A DNA stretch of 64,000 nucleotides from Variovorax guangxiensis (GTDB taxonomy: Bacteria > Pseudomonadota > Gammaproteobacteria > Burkholderiales > Burkholderiaceae_C): assembly GCF_003952165.1 (NCBI RefSeq), contig NZ_RXFT01000013.1:1-64000 (forward strand). The letters run 5' to 3'. Both the position numbers and the translations under genes were made by a program. Within the stretch, counting starts at the first letter, position 1; each line of letters starts with the position of its first letter. The notes below the pieces were generated by a model. The model worked only from the letters and a program-made list of their open reading frames with translations, did not search any database and was not told the origin of the DNA. Positions 1-7,721 of this stretch are shown in pieces.

Positions 1-1
1 C

Positions 2-37
2 CAGTATTTGTCGGGCTTCCAGCTGATCATTCAGTAG
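2..37 (+). CDS. 3' end of an unidentified gene, cut by the window start
   Basis: The last eleven codons read QYLSGFQLIIQ and end at TAG. A strong intrinsic terminator starts 12 bases later on the same strand, which is the expected layout for the end of a gene. The fragment is too short to assign a family, and the frame is inferred only from the stop and the terminator that follows. Confidence 0.3.
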   Translation, partial: QYLSGFQLIIQ

Positions 38-49
38 ACCCAGCCCCGA

Positions 50-82
50 GGGCGTTCACTGAAGTCGGTGAACGCCCTTTTT
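50..82 (+). terminator. Intrinsic terminator
   Basis: A perfect 10-bp stem (GGGCGTTCAC pairing with GTGAACGCCC) encloses an 8-base loop and is followed directly by five T. It ends the transcript entering from the left edge. The 160 bases from here to the IclR gene show no further gene. Confidence 0.85.
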
Positions 83-243
83 CATTGGGAAATCGTCTGC
101 TGGCAGCCCAGTGTCATCTGGCGGAGTCTTCAAGATATTGGTCATTCCGACCAGCGCAAACAGCCGTTGTGCACCCATGTTTCTATCTGCTTTCCCGATT
201 GTTCCGAATCGATCCGGGATAGCTCAGTCCACGAATGGTCAGT

Positions 244-1044
244 TCACTCAGACCTGGGCTCTCGCACCGCGAGCTCGTGGCGTACAGCCTGCGCCAGGGC
301 GAGCAGCGACGGTCCGAGGTCCTGCGCGATTGCCTCGATCGACTCCTGTGTCGAAAGGCTGATATTCAACACGTAGATGCTGCCTTCCACCTCCAGCGGT
401 GTAGCCAGCGCAACCACCTCGGGCTGCCAGGCCGCGGCGCAGAAGCCTCGCGTGCGGACGTCGGTGCACGCTTTCCTGATCTCGGACTCGATGCCTTTCC
501 ACTTGACGCGTCGTTTTGAAAGAAGCTGCATGAGCTGGGTCCGGTGCTGCGGCGTGAGTGAGGCCAGGTATGCGCGTCCCAGCGAGGTGAGCTCCATCGG
601 TACGCGCTGGCCGGAAACCACGTGGCGAAGCGCGGCGCGCCTGGCGTAGCGAATCGACTCCAGGTAGACCATCTCGTCCCGGTCGGGTGCCGCCAGCCCC
701 ACGTTGATATGGCGCTGCCGGGCCAATTCGAGCATGCGCGGAGCCGCTGCCTGCAGCACGCGCGATGCGGTGCGCATCGCATGGGAGAGGCTCAGGACCG
801 CGGGCGCCAGCCGATACGCACGCTCGGCCTTGTCGAGTTGCAGCATCCCGCTGCCGACCAGGGTTTGCGTGAGCCTGCTCACCGTGGCCTTGGACAGGCC
901 CGTGCGCTCGGCCAGTTCGCCGTTGCCCAGCAGCTCCGAGCCGGGGCGGAACGCGCGAAGAATCTCCACGCCCCGCTCCAGCGAGCGGTTCGCGGGCGAC
1001 CGTCCTGGCTTGTGATCGAGGAAGAAGCGGGCTTGATCAGTCAT
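244..1044 (-). CDS. IclR-family transcriptional regulator
   Basis: Predicted DNA-binding regulator of about 266 residues, a usual IclR length. The N-terminal winged helix-turn-helix is seen in the stretch NGELAERTGLSKATVSRL near residues 40-60. The remainder matches the IclR effector-binding domain, with the typical VYLESIRYARR segment near the middle. It is transcribed away from the Bug/CoA-ligase genes starting at 1215, and a 7-bp inverted repeat lies between them, so it probably controls that operon and itself. The start is uncertain: no clear ribosome-binding site precedes this ATG, and another in-frame ATG lies at 1074. The effector is unknown; in this family it is often the aromatic or carboxylic acid whose catabolism is controlled. 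Confidence 0.88.
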   Translation of the reverse strand: MTDQARFFLDHKPGRSPANRSLERGVEILRAFRPGSELLGNGELAERTGLSKATVSRLTQTLVGSGMLQLDKAERAYRLAPAVLSLSHAMRTASRVLQAAAPRMLELARQRHINVGLAAPDRDEMVYLESIRYARRAALRHVVSGQRVPMELTSLGRAYLASLTPQHRTQLMQLLSKRRVKWKGIESEIRKACTDVRTRGFCAAAWQPEVVALATPLEVEGSIYVLNISLSTQESIEAIAQDLGPSLLALAQAVRHELAVREPRSE

Positions 1045-1082
1045 GGCACTGGATGAGAGAAGAGCCTGGATCATCGCAGGGA

Positions 1083-1101
1083 AATTCCAAGCAGTGGAAT
1101 T
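1083..1101. promoter_or_regulatory. Candidate IclR operator in a divergent promoter
   Basis: A perfect inverted repeat, AATTCCA and TGGAATT separated by AGCAG, lies between the divergent IclR gene and the Bug gene at 1215. Its size and position suit an IclR dimer site. That it binds this particular regulator is an inference. Confidence 0.5.
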
Positions 1102-1214
1102 GCATCCCCCGAACCGGAGTGCTTCCTCCTAAAGTCCGTGCACCCACTTGCGGCGTAGCCAAGAACGTCCGCGATCACCAGGGATTCACTACTTGGTTCT
1201 GGAGACATCAGATC

Positions 1215-2198
1215 ATGACTGCTCATGGCTTGCGCAGGATGCGCGCGCTTTTCCTTCTCTTCCTCGGCTTCACTGCTTTCTTCGCCTTCGGCACGGCATT
1301 CGCCGCCTACCCCGACAAGCCCATCCGCTTCGTGGTGCCGTTCGCTCCCGGCGGGGGTACTGACATCATCGCCCGCACTTTGGGCGTCGAAATGTCCAAG
1401 GATCTCGGCCAGCCCGTGATCGTCGACAACAAGCCGGGCGCCGGAACGCTGATCGGCACCGACAACGTGGCCAAGAGCGCGCCGGACGGCTACAGCGTGG
1501 TGGTCGCCTCGTTCGCCCATGCCGTCAACCCGGCGCTGCAGCCCAAGCTTCCGTACGGCAGCAACAAGGCTTTCGCGCCGGTCATCCTCATCGGGCGCGG
1601 CCCCAACGTGCTGGTGGTGCGGCCCGACAGCCCCTACAAGTCGGTGGCCGACCTGGTCGCCGCGGCCAAGGCCAATCCGGCCAAGCTGACCTTCGCGTCG
1701 CAGGGCGCGGGCACCTCCGCCCACCTGGCCGGAGAGATGTTCGCCAACCTCGCGAAGGTCAAGCTCTCGCATATTCCCTACCGCGGCGCCGGTCCGGCGC
1801 TCACCGACCTGCTCGGCGGCCAGGTCGACATGATGTTCGCCACCGCCGCGGCGGTGTCCACCTTCGTCGACAGCGGCAAACTGCGCGCGCTCGGCGTGAC
1901 CACGGCGCAGCCTTCACCCGCGTTCAAGGGCGTGCCGGCCATCGCCGCCAGCGTGCCGGGCTATGTGGTGGAGAGCTGGTACGGCCTGTACGTGCCCGCC
2001 GGCACGCCGGCGGCAGTCATCGACCGGCTCAACGCCGCGGCCCGCAAGGCGGCGCGCGCGCCCGACTTCGTGCGAAAGATCGAGCACGAAGGCCTCGTCA
2101 TCAATGCCGGCCCGCCGGCGGAGCTCGACACCTACGTGCGGGCCGAGGAAGAACGCTGGGCGCGCGTGATCAAGGAAAACGGCATCAAGGCCGATTGA
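1215..2198 (+). CDS. Bug/TctC-family tripartite tricarboxylate transporter substrate-binding protein
   Basis: Periplasmic binding protein of 327 residues. The ATG is chosen because GGAGAC lies eight bases upstream and because the product then begins with a signal peptide (basic start, hydrophobic core, cleavage near TAFA-AYPDK). The mature start YPDKPIRFVVPFAPGGGTD and the later VDNKPGAGTLIG are hallmarks of the Bug fold, which grips carboxylate ligands. No TctA or TctB membrane subunit lies in the window, so its transporter partner, if any, is elsewhere. It is the first gene after the divergent IclR promoter and is followed within 40 bp by crotonase and CoA-ligase genes, suggesting it captures the acid those enzymes process. 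Confidence 0.93.
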   Translation: MTAHGLRRMRALFLLFLGFTAFFAFGTAFAAYPDKPIRFVVPFAPGGGTDIIARTLGVEMSKDLGQPVIVDNKPGAGTLIGTDNVAKSAPDGYSVVVASFAHAVNPALQPKLPYGSNKAFAPVILIGRGPNVLVVRPDSPYKSVADLVAAAKANPAKLTFASQGAGTSAHLAGEMFANLAKVKLSHIPYRGAGPALTDLLGGQVDMMFATAAAVSTFVDSGKLRALGVTTAQPSPAFKGVPAIAASVPGYVVESWYGLYVPAGTPAAVIDRLNAAARKAARAPDFVRKIEHEGLVINAGPPAELDTYVRAEEERWARVIKENGIKAD

Positions 2199-2233
2199 AC
2201 GGCAGCCACCGGCCAGCCCCCAGGAAGAAGAAC

Positions 2234-3025
2234 ATGACCTACACCCTCATCGACTATCAGGTGACGGACGCCATCGCGACCGTGACATTCAACCGCCCCG
2301 ACAAGCGCAACGCCATGAGCGACGACATGCGCACCGAGTTCATCGACGTGCTGGAGCGCGTGACCGCCGACAAGGGCGTCCGGGCGATGGTGCTCACCGG
2401 AGCGGGCAAGGGCTTCTGCGCGGGCGGCGACATCAGCGGGATGCAAAAGCGCATGAACGCGCCGGCGGGGGAGGTCGGCTTCAACGGCTGGCACCGCCAG
2501 CAGCGCGTGCACCACGTGCAGGCCCTGCTGCACACCATGCCCAAGCCGGTGATCGCGGCCGTCAACGGCGCCGCCTCGGGGCTGGGTGCCGACACCGCGA
2601 TGGCATGCGACTTCGTCATCGCCAGCGAGTGGGCCAGCTTCACCTGGAGCTATGTGCTGCGCGGCATCATTCCCGACGGCGGCGGCATGTACTTCCTGCC
2701 GCGCCGCGTGGGCCTGCCCAAGGCCAAGGAACTGATCTTCACCGGCCGCCAAGTCAAGGTGGACGAAGCCGTCGCGCTGGGCATCGTCGATCGCAAGACC
2801 AGCGCGGAGACTCTTGTGGCCGACGCGCAGGCGTGGGCGCGCGAGCTGTCGTCCGCGTCTTCCACCGCGCTGGCGCTGACGAAGACCATCCTCAACCAGA
2901 GCTTCGAGCTCTCCTCGCACGACGTGTTCTCGCAGGGCAGCCAGGCCCAGGGCATCTGCTACACCAGCAGCGAGCACCGCGCGTCGGTGGAGGCCTTCCT
3001 GGCCAAGACGGCCTCGAAGGAGTGA
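2234..3025 (+). CDS. Enoyl-CoA hydratase/isomerase (crotonase) family protein with altered active site
   Basis: Crotonase-fold protein of 263 residues acting on CoA thioesters. The start follows an AGGAAG site. The oxyanion-hole region (KGFCAGGDISGM, about residues 59-70) and the VNGAASGLGAD segment are present. Aligned by eye with rat enoyl-CoA hydratase, the two catalytic glutamates are not conserved: the first position is Asp120 and the second is Tyr140. Simple hydration is therefore doubtful. An isomerase, a hydrolase or another crotonase reaction is possible. It sits 35 bp after a Bug gene and 4 bp before an acyl-CoA synthetase gene, so it is probably cotranscribed with both and acts on the thioester the ligase makes. 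Confidence 0.85.
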   Translation: MTYTLIDYQVTDAIATVTFNRPDKRNAMSDDMRTEFIDVLERVTADKGVRAMVLTGAGKGFCAGGDISGMQKRMNAPAGEVGFNGWHRQQRVHHVQALLHTMPKPVIAAVNGAASGLGADTAMACDFVIASEWASFTWSYVLRGIIPDGGGMYFLPRRVGLPKAKELIFTGRQVKVDEAVALGIVDRKTSAETLVADAQAWARELSSASSTALALTKTILNQSFELSSHDVFSQGSQAQGICYTSSEHRASVEAFLAKTASKE

Positions 3026-3029
3026 GGCC

Positions 3030-5138
3030 ATGAACGAAGCCATCGCCAAACTGCTCTCCCCGCGCAGCGTCGCCGTCATCGGCGCCTCGGCCGACCCGAA
3101 GAAGACCACGGGCCGGCCGGTGGCCTACCTGCAGAAGCACGGCTTCGCGGGGCGCATCATGCCGGTGAACCCGAAGGTCGAGCGCATCGGCGAGCTGCCG
3201 TGCTATCCCGACATCGCCTCGCTGCCCGAGGTGCCCGACGTCGCAGTCGTGCTGCTGGGCGCCGAGCGCGCCCACCTGGCCGTGAAGGAGCTCTCGCAGC
3301 GCGGCTGCGCCGCCGCCATCGTGCTGGCCAGCGGCTACACAGAGACCGGCGAGGAGGGCGCGCGTCGCCAGCAGCAGCTGGTGGAGGCTGCCGGTGCGAT
3401 GCGCATCCTGGGGCCGAACACCATCGGGCTCGTCAACCTCACCGACAACATCGTGCTGTCGCCGTCCGGTGCGCTGGAGATGGACGAGTTCCAGGCCGGC
3501 GGCATCGGCGTGGTCTCGCAGAGCGGGGGCATCCTGGGCTCGCTGCTGTCGCGCGCCGCGGCGCGCGGCATCGGCCTGTCGAAGCTGATCTCCACCAGCA
3601 ACGAGGTCGATCTGGAGCTGGCCGACTTCATCGATCATCTCGCCGAAGACCCGGCCACCAGGGTGATCGCGCTGTACGTCGAGACCGTGCGCAACCCCGC
3701 CAGCTTCCGTGCCGCCTGCCTGAAGGCCGCGCGCATGGGCAAGCCGGTAGTGGCCTTCAAGATCGGCCGCTCGGAAGCCGGCGCGAAGGCCGCCGTGTCG
3801 CACACCGGCGCGATGGCCGGCGCCGACAGCATGTACGACGCGCTGTTCAGGCAGGTCGGCGTGATCCGCGCGCAGAGCTTCTCCGACCTGCTCGACATTC
3901 CGGCAGCGCTGTGCACCGGCCGCAAGCTGCGCGGCGCGCGCGTCGCGATCCTCACCTCCACCGGCGGCGCCGGCACGCTGGTGTCCGACGACCTGGGCGT
4001 GGCAGGCTTCGACACGCCCGCGCCCGACGCGGCCACCGCCGATGCGCTGCGCGCGCTGCAGACCGGCAGCGAAGCCGTGCTCGACCGAAACCCCATCGAC
4101 GTGACGCTCGCGGGCCTGCGCCCCGACCTGCTGCGCGGTGCCATCAATGCGCTGCTGGCGAGCCCGAGCTACGACGCGCTGGTGATCATCGTCGGCTCCT
4201 CCAGCCTCGCAATGCCCGAGCTGCTGGCCGGTGCCATCCAGGAATGCCTGCCCAACTCCGACAAGCCGGTGATGGCCTATGTGAGCCCGCATGCGCCTGA
4301 AGTGGGCGCGCTGCTCACGCGGCGCGGCGTGCCGGCCTTCACCGCCGCCGAGAGCTGCACGGCTGCGCTCGCCGGCATGCTGCGCGTGCAGCGCTTCGTG
4401 GCGCCTGCCCAAGACGAGGAGGCACCGCCGCTGGTCGAGGCCGGCGACCTGCCATCCGGCTCGCTCGACGAGGCGCAGGCCAAGCAGCTGTTCTCGCGTT
4501 TCGGCGTGCCTTGCGCCGCGGAACGCGTGGTCGCGTCGCCCGCCGAGGCCGAAGCCGCCGCGCGCGAGCTTGGCGGGCGAGTGGTGCTCAAGATCCTGTC
4601 GTCGCAGATCACGCACAAGAGCGACGTGGGCGGCGTCGCCGTCGGCCTGGGCGCCGACACCATCGGCGAGCGCATCGGCCGCATGGCGGCCGAGGTGAAG
4701 AGCCGCACCGGCACGGATGCGCAGCGCTTCCTGGTGCAGGAGATGGTCGCGGGCGGCACTGAGCTCATCCTGGGCATGCACCGCGATGCGCTGGGCACGG
4801 CCATCTTGCTGGGCATGGGCGGCGTGACGGCCGAGCTCTTCAAGGACACCACCATGCGCCTGCTGGCGCAGGACGCACGAGACGTGCAGAGTCTGAAACC
4901 GCTGAGCCGCGCCGAGGCGCTGTCGATGGCGCGCGACCTCAAGACCTGGCCGCTGCTCGACGGCTTTCGCGGCCGGCCGAAGGCCGACGTCGAAGCGCTG
5001 GTCGATGCGATCGTCGCCTTCTCGGCCATGGCGGCGCAGCTCGGCGAGCGCCTGGTCGAGGCCGAGATCAACCCCGTCTTCGTGCTGCCCCAGGGGCAGG
5101 GCGTGCGTGCCGCCGATGGGGTGGTGGTGCTGGCCTGA
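3030..5138 (+). CDS. Acyl-CoA synthetase, NDP-forming (acetate--CoA ligase family)
   Basis: Single-chain ADP-forming type acyl-CoA synthetase of 702 residues. It starts with a CoA-binding Rossmann domain (SVAVIGASADPKKTTGRPV), continues with succinyl-CoA-ligase-like domains carrying the phosphohistidine segment KAAVSHTGAMAGAD, and ends with an ATP-grasp domain (QITHKSDVGGVAVGL, then a GGVTAELFKD segment). The family joins a carboxylic acid to CoA through a phosphohistidine intermediate, using ATP or GTP. The start codon is 4 bp after the stop of the crotonase gene, so the two are probably translated from one message. The substrate is not predictable. A second enzyme of the same design is encoded at 23.6-25.8 kb. 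Confidence 0.92.
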   Translation: MNEAIAKLLSPRSVAVIGASADPKKTTGRPVAYLQKHGFAGRIMPVNPKVERIGELPCYPDIASLPEVPDVAVVLLGAERAHLAVKELSQRGCAAAIVLASGYTETGEEGARRQQQLVEAAGAMRILGPNTIGLVNLTDNIVLSPSGALEMDEFQAGGIGVVSQSGGILGSLLSRAAARGIGLSKLISTSNEVDLELADFIDHLAEDPATRVIALYVETVRNPASFRAACLKAARMGKPVVAFKIGRSEAGAKAAVSHTGAMAGADSMYDALFRQVGVIRAQSFSDLLDIPAALCTGRKLRGARVAILTSTGGAGTLVSDDLGVAGFDTPAPDAATADALRALQTGSEAVLDRNPIDVTLAGLRPDLLRGAINALLASPSYDALVIIVGSSSLAMPELLAGAIQECLPNSDKPVMAYVSPHAPEVGALLTRRGVPAFTAAESCTAALAGMLRVQRFVAPAQDEEAPPLVEAGDLPSGSLDEAQAKQLFSRFGVPCAAERVVASPAEAEAAARELGGRVVLKILSSQITHKSDVGGVAVGLGADTIGERIGRMAAEVKSRTGTDAQRFLVQEMVAGGTELILGMHRDALGTAILLGMGGVTAELFKDTTMRLLAQDARDVQSLKPLSRAEALSMARDLKTWPLLDGFRGRPKADVEALVDAIVAFSAMAAQLGERLVEAEINPVFVLPQGQGVRAADGVVVLA

Positions 5139-5149
5139 GCGGCGCGCCG

Positions 5150-5180
5150 GCAGCGTTCGCCGCTGCTTAACTTTTTTCTT
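5150..5180 (+). terminator. Possible intrinsic terminator after the CoA-ligase gene
   Basis: A 6-bp stem (GCAGCG with CGCTGC, loop TTCGC) is followed by TTAAC and then six T. The gap before the T run makes it a weak candidate. It would separate the IclR-controlled operon from the MmgE/PrpD gene. Confidence 0.45.
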
Positions 5181-5202
5181 TTCTCGAACCGATCGGACAC
5201 CC

Positions 5203-6540
5203 ATGCACGCCACCGAGACATTCGCCCGTTACGCCACCGAATTCCGCCAGGCCCGGCTCGACGACGAGGTGCTTCACCACGCCAAGCGCGCGGTGATCGA
5301 CTGGCATGCCGCGCTGTTCCCGGGGCTCGATGTCGCACCGATGCCGCAGTTGCGCGCACTGCTGGCCGACGACCTAGGCCGCGGCCGTGCGCGTCTGCCG
5401 GACGGCCGCCTCGCACCTGCCCGAGCGGCGGCGCTGCTCAACGGCACCGCGGCCCATGCGGCCGAGGTGGACGACAGCTTCCGCGACGCCATGTACCACC
5501 CGGGCGCGGCCACCGTGGCGGCGGCGCTCGCCATCGCTCAGGAGCGCGGCGCCAGCGGGCTGGACTTCCTGCGTGGCGTGGTGCTGGGCTACGAGGTCTC
5601 CACGCGCATCGGCGTGACGATGGGGCGGGCCCACTATCGCCACTGGCATAACACCGGCACCGTGGGCACCTTCGGCGCGGCTGCATCCGCCGCCGGCCTC
5701 CTCGGGCTGCACGGCGCGCCCTTCGCCCATGCGCTCGCCACGGCCGCGACCTTCGCGGCGGGGCTGCAGCAGGCCTTCCGCATGGATTCGATGTCCAAGC
5801 CGCTGCATGCGGGCCGGGCCGCCGAGGGCGGCGTGCTCGCCGCGCAGCTGGCCGCGCAGGGCGTGACCGGTTCGCTCGACGTGCTCGACGGCGAGGCAGG
5901 CTTCGGCCGCGCCATGAGCGATGGCCCCGACTGGTCGGCGGTGGGCGACACGCTCGGGCGCGACTTCCACATCAAGCGGCTGACCTTCAAGAACCACATC
6001 GGTTGCGGCCACACCTTCGCGGCCATCGACGGGGCCCTGGAGCTGGCGCGCCGGCACGGTCTGCGGGCCGCGGACATCCGCCGCGTCCACGTGGCCACCT
6101 ACGGCCCGGCGCTGGACATCGCCTGCTACGAGGATCCGCGCACCGAGAACGAGGCCCGCTTCAGCATGCGCTTCGTGGTGGCGACCGCGCTGGTGCACGG
6201 CAGCGTCCGCCTCGCGGCCTACACGCCCGAGCGGCTGGCCGATGCCGACGTGCGCGCCATGATGGCGCGCATCACGGCCGTGGTCGATCCGGAGATCGAT
6301 GCGGCCTTCCCGGGTCGGCGTTCAGCCCGCGTCGAGATCGAGACGAACGATGGCCAGCGCCACGCCTGGCTGCAGCCCGACCGCAAGGGCGACCCCGAGC
6401 TGCCGCTGTCGGACGCGGAGCTCGACGACAAATTCCTGGAGCTCGCTGCGCCGGTGATCGGCGCCGAGCGTGCGCAGGCCCTGCTGCGCAACATCTGGTC
6501 GCTCGACAAGGCCGATGGGCGGCAGGGGCTGACGGCCTGA
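5203..6540 (+). CDS. MmgE/PrpD family protein
   Basis: Protein of 445 residues of the 2-methylcitrate dehydratase-like MmgE/PrpD family. The all-helical domain shows the family pattern LNGTAAHAAEVDDSFRDA near residue 80 and HWHNTGTVGTFGAAASAAG near residue 150. The small domain carries KRLTFKNHIGCGHTFAAIDG. Characterised members include PrpD, cis-aconitate decarboxylase and the epimerase-like IDS group, so the reaction here cannot be fixed from sequence alone. The ATG was chosen because the conserved N-terminus starts there. The gene stands 64 bp after the CoA-ligase gene, with a possible terminator between, and may belong to the same catabolic set. Confidence 0.88.
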   Translation: MHATETFARYATEFRQARLDDEVLHHAKRAVIDWHAALFPGLDVAPMPQLRALLADDLGRGRARLPDGRLAPARAAALLNGTAAHAAEVDDSFRDAMYHPGAATVAAALAIAQERGASGLDFLRGVVLGYEVSTRIGVTMGRAHYRHWHNTGTVGTFGAAASAAGLLGLHGAPFAHALATAATFAAGLQQAFRMDSMSKPLHAGRAAEGGVLAAQLAAQGVTGSLDVLDGEAGFGRAMSDGPDWSAVGDTLGRDFHIKRLTFKNHIGCGHTFAAIDGALELARRHGLRAADIRRVHVATYGPALDIACYEDPRTENEARFSMRFVVATALVHGSVRLAAYTPERLADADVRAMMARITAVVDPEIDAAFPGRRSARVEIETNDGQRHAWLQPDRKGDPELPLSDAELDDKFLELAAPVIGAERAQALLRNIWSLDKADGRQGLTA

Positions 6541-6582
6541 GGGGCTGCCAGCGTACGACACCGCCTTCGCGCGTTCGGTATC

Positions 6583-6622
6583 GACGGTCCGCGCCTGCAG
6601 GCATGCAGCGCGGAGAACCGTC
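6583..6622. repeat. Large hairpin downstream of the MmgE/PrpD gene
   Basis: GACGGT pairs with ACCGTC, CCGCGC with GCGCGG, and CTGCA with TGCAG around a GGCA tip, broken by an AGA bulge. No T run follows, so it is not a standard intrinsic terminator. It could protect the 3' end of the upstream message. The rest of the 244-base gap holds the operator described next. Confidence 0.45.
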
Positions 6623-6712
6623 GCGCCTGCGCGCTCGATTTCCACGCACGAGACCCAGACGGCGGGGAGCGACGCGGTGGCCCGCAGACTTTCTTCGCCA
6701 TCGCACGGCTAG

Positions 6713-6739
6713 ATAGCAGAAAAACATATCTGCTATAGG
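6713..6739. promoter_or_regulatory. Candidate LysR-regulator binding site before the alpha/beta-hydrolase gene
   Basis: A perfect dyad (ATAGCAGA and TCTGCTAT, 8-base spacer) extends to TATAGG. A second copy at 9628-9654 matches at 23 of 27 positions and lies at the start of the LysR gene. Both share the core ACATATCTG followed by TATAGG. The pair fits a common operator for that LysR protein, making the hydrolase gene at 6785 and the Bug gene at 7722 likely targets. Confidence 0.65.
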
Positions 6740-6784
6740 AGCCATGTGCTTACCCTTGATGTCGGCCCCTGAAAGACTCCAGGC

Positions 6785-7654
6785 ATGGAGACGAAAGATT
6801 CAACCGCACAGGCCGCGACGCATGCCCCCGTATCGCGCAAGCTGATCACCTATCCCTCGGCGCGCGACGGTGCGCAGATCCGCATCGAGTACGCCGACGA
6901 AGGCGAGGGGCCCGCGATCTGCATCCTTCCTTCGCTCGCGCGGTCCGGGCGCGACTACGACGAGGTCGCGGCCATGCTGGCGCGCGAGGGCTTTCGCGTA
7001 CTGCGTCCGGAGCCGCGCGGCATCGGCCGCAGCCAGGGGCCGATGCAGTCGCTGGACATGCACGACTTCGCTGCCGACGTGGCCGCAGTGCTGGACCATG
7101 AGCGCACCGGCCCGCTCTTGGTTGTCGGCCATGCGTGGGGCAGCCAGCCTGCACGCGCGCTGGCCGCGGACCGCCCGGACCTCGTGCGCGGCGTGGTGAT
7201 GGCAGCCGCATCGGCGGGAAAGCTGCCGCCCGGGTCGCAGGAGAAGCCGTACGGCCGTCTGCGCGATGCTATCGACGGCGCAGGCGACCCGAGCCTGTCC
7301 GAAGCGCAGCGCATCGACTGCCTGCGGCGCGCCTTCTTCGCCCCGGGCCATGACCCGCGCGTCTGGCTGGACGGCTGGAGTGCCGAGGCGCACGAGGCGC
7401 AAAGCCACGCCCGGCGCGTGACGCCGGTCGACGACTACTTCTCCGCGGGCCAGCACGTGCCCATCCTCGATCTGCAGGCCGAGCACGACGCGGTGGTGAT
7501 TCCCGGCGTGATGAAGCCCTACCTGGGCGACCGGGTCACGGTGCAGGTGGTCCGTGACGCGGGTCACGCGATGGCGCCGGAACAGCCTCGCGCGATGGCC
7601 GACGCGATCGCAGCGTTTGCGCAGCGCGTCTACGGCTCGCGCGCTGGCGCATAG
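6785..7654 (+). CDS. Alpha/beta-hydrolase-fold protein with Ala at the nucleophile position
   Basis: Protein of 289 residues with an alpha/beta-hydrolase fold. The nucleophile elbow, normally G-x-S-x-G, reads GHAWG at residues 115-119, so Ala117 replaces the nucleophilic serine. The acid (QAEHDAVV) and the histidine (RDAGHAMAPEQ) are retained. A family of such proteins with GHA(W/F/Y)G may exist, but I cannot assign a reaction. It could bind a ligand, use a different chemistry or need no covalent intermediate. The gene lies 45 bp downstream of the candidate LysR operator and 67 bp upstream of a Bug gene on the same strand, so it is probably the first gene of a LysR-controlled pair. Confidence 0.82.
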   Translation: METKDSTAQAATHAPVSRKLITYPSARDGAQIRIEYADEGEGPAICILPSLARSGRDYDEVAAMLAREGFRVLRPEPRGIGRSQGPMQSLDMHDFAADVAAVLDHERTGPLLVVGHAWGSQPARALAADRPDLVRGVVMAAASAGKLPPGSQEKPYGRLRDAIDGAGDPSLSEAQRIDCLRRAFFAPGHDPRVWLDGWSAEAHEAQSHARRVTPVDDYFSAGQHVPILDLQAEHDAVVIPGVMKPYLGDRVTVQVVRDAGHAMAPEQPRAMADAIAAFAQRVYGSRAGA

Positions 7655-7721
7655 CGCAACGAGGCGGCCGGCTCAGCCATGGCGGCGTCACTCGAATCAC
7701 ATCAATACACCAGGAGACAAC

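Noticed and set aside
210..250. A stretch reading GGGATAGCTCAGT that resembles the start of a tRNA gene
   Set aside because: No D-loop, anticodon stem or acceptor pairing follows; the resemblance ends after 13 bases.
2892..5213. Very long open frames on the opposite strand of the CoA-ligase and other genes
   Set aside because: They are by-products of the high GC content: their translations are rich in Arg, Ala, His and Gly, lack domains and lie antisense to clear genes.
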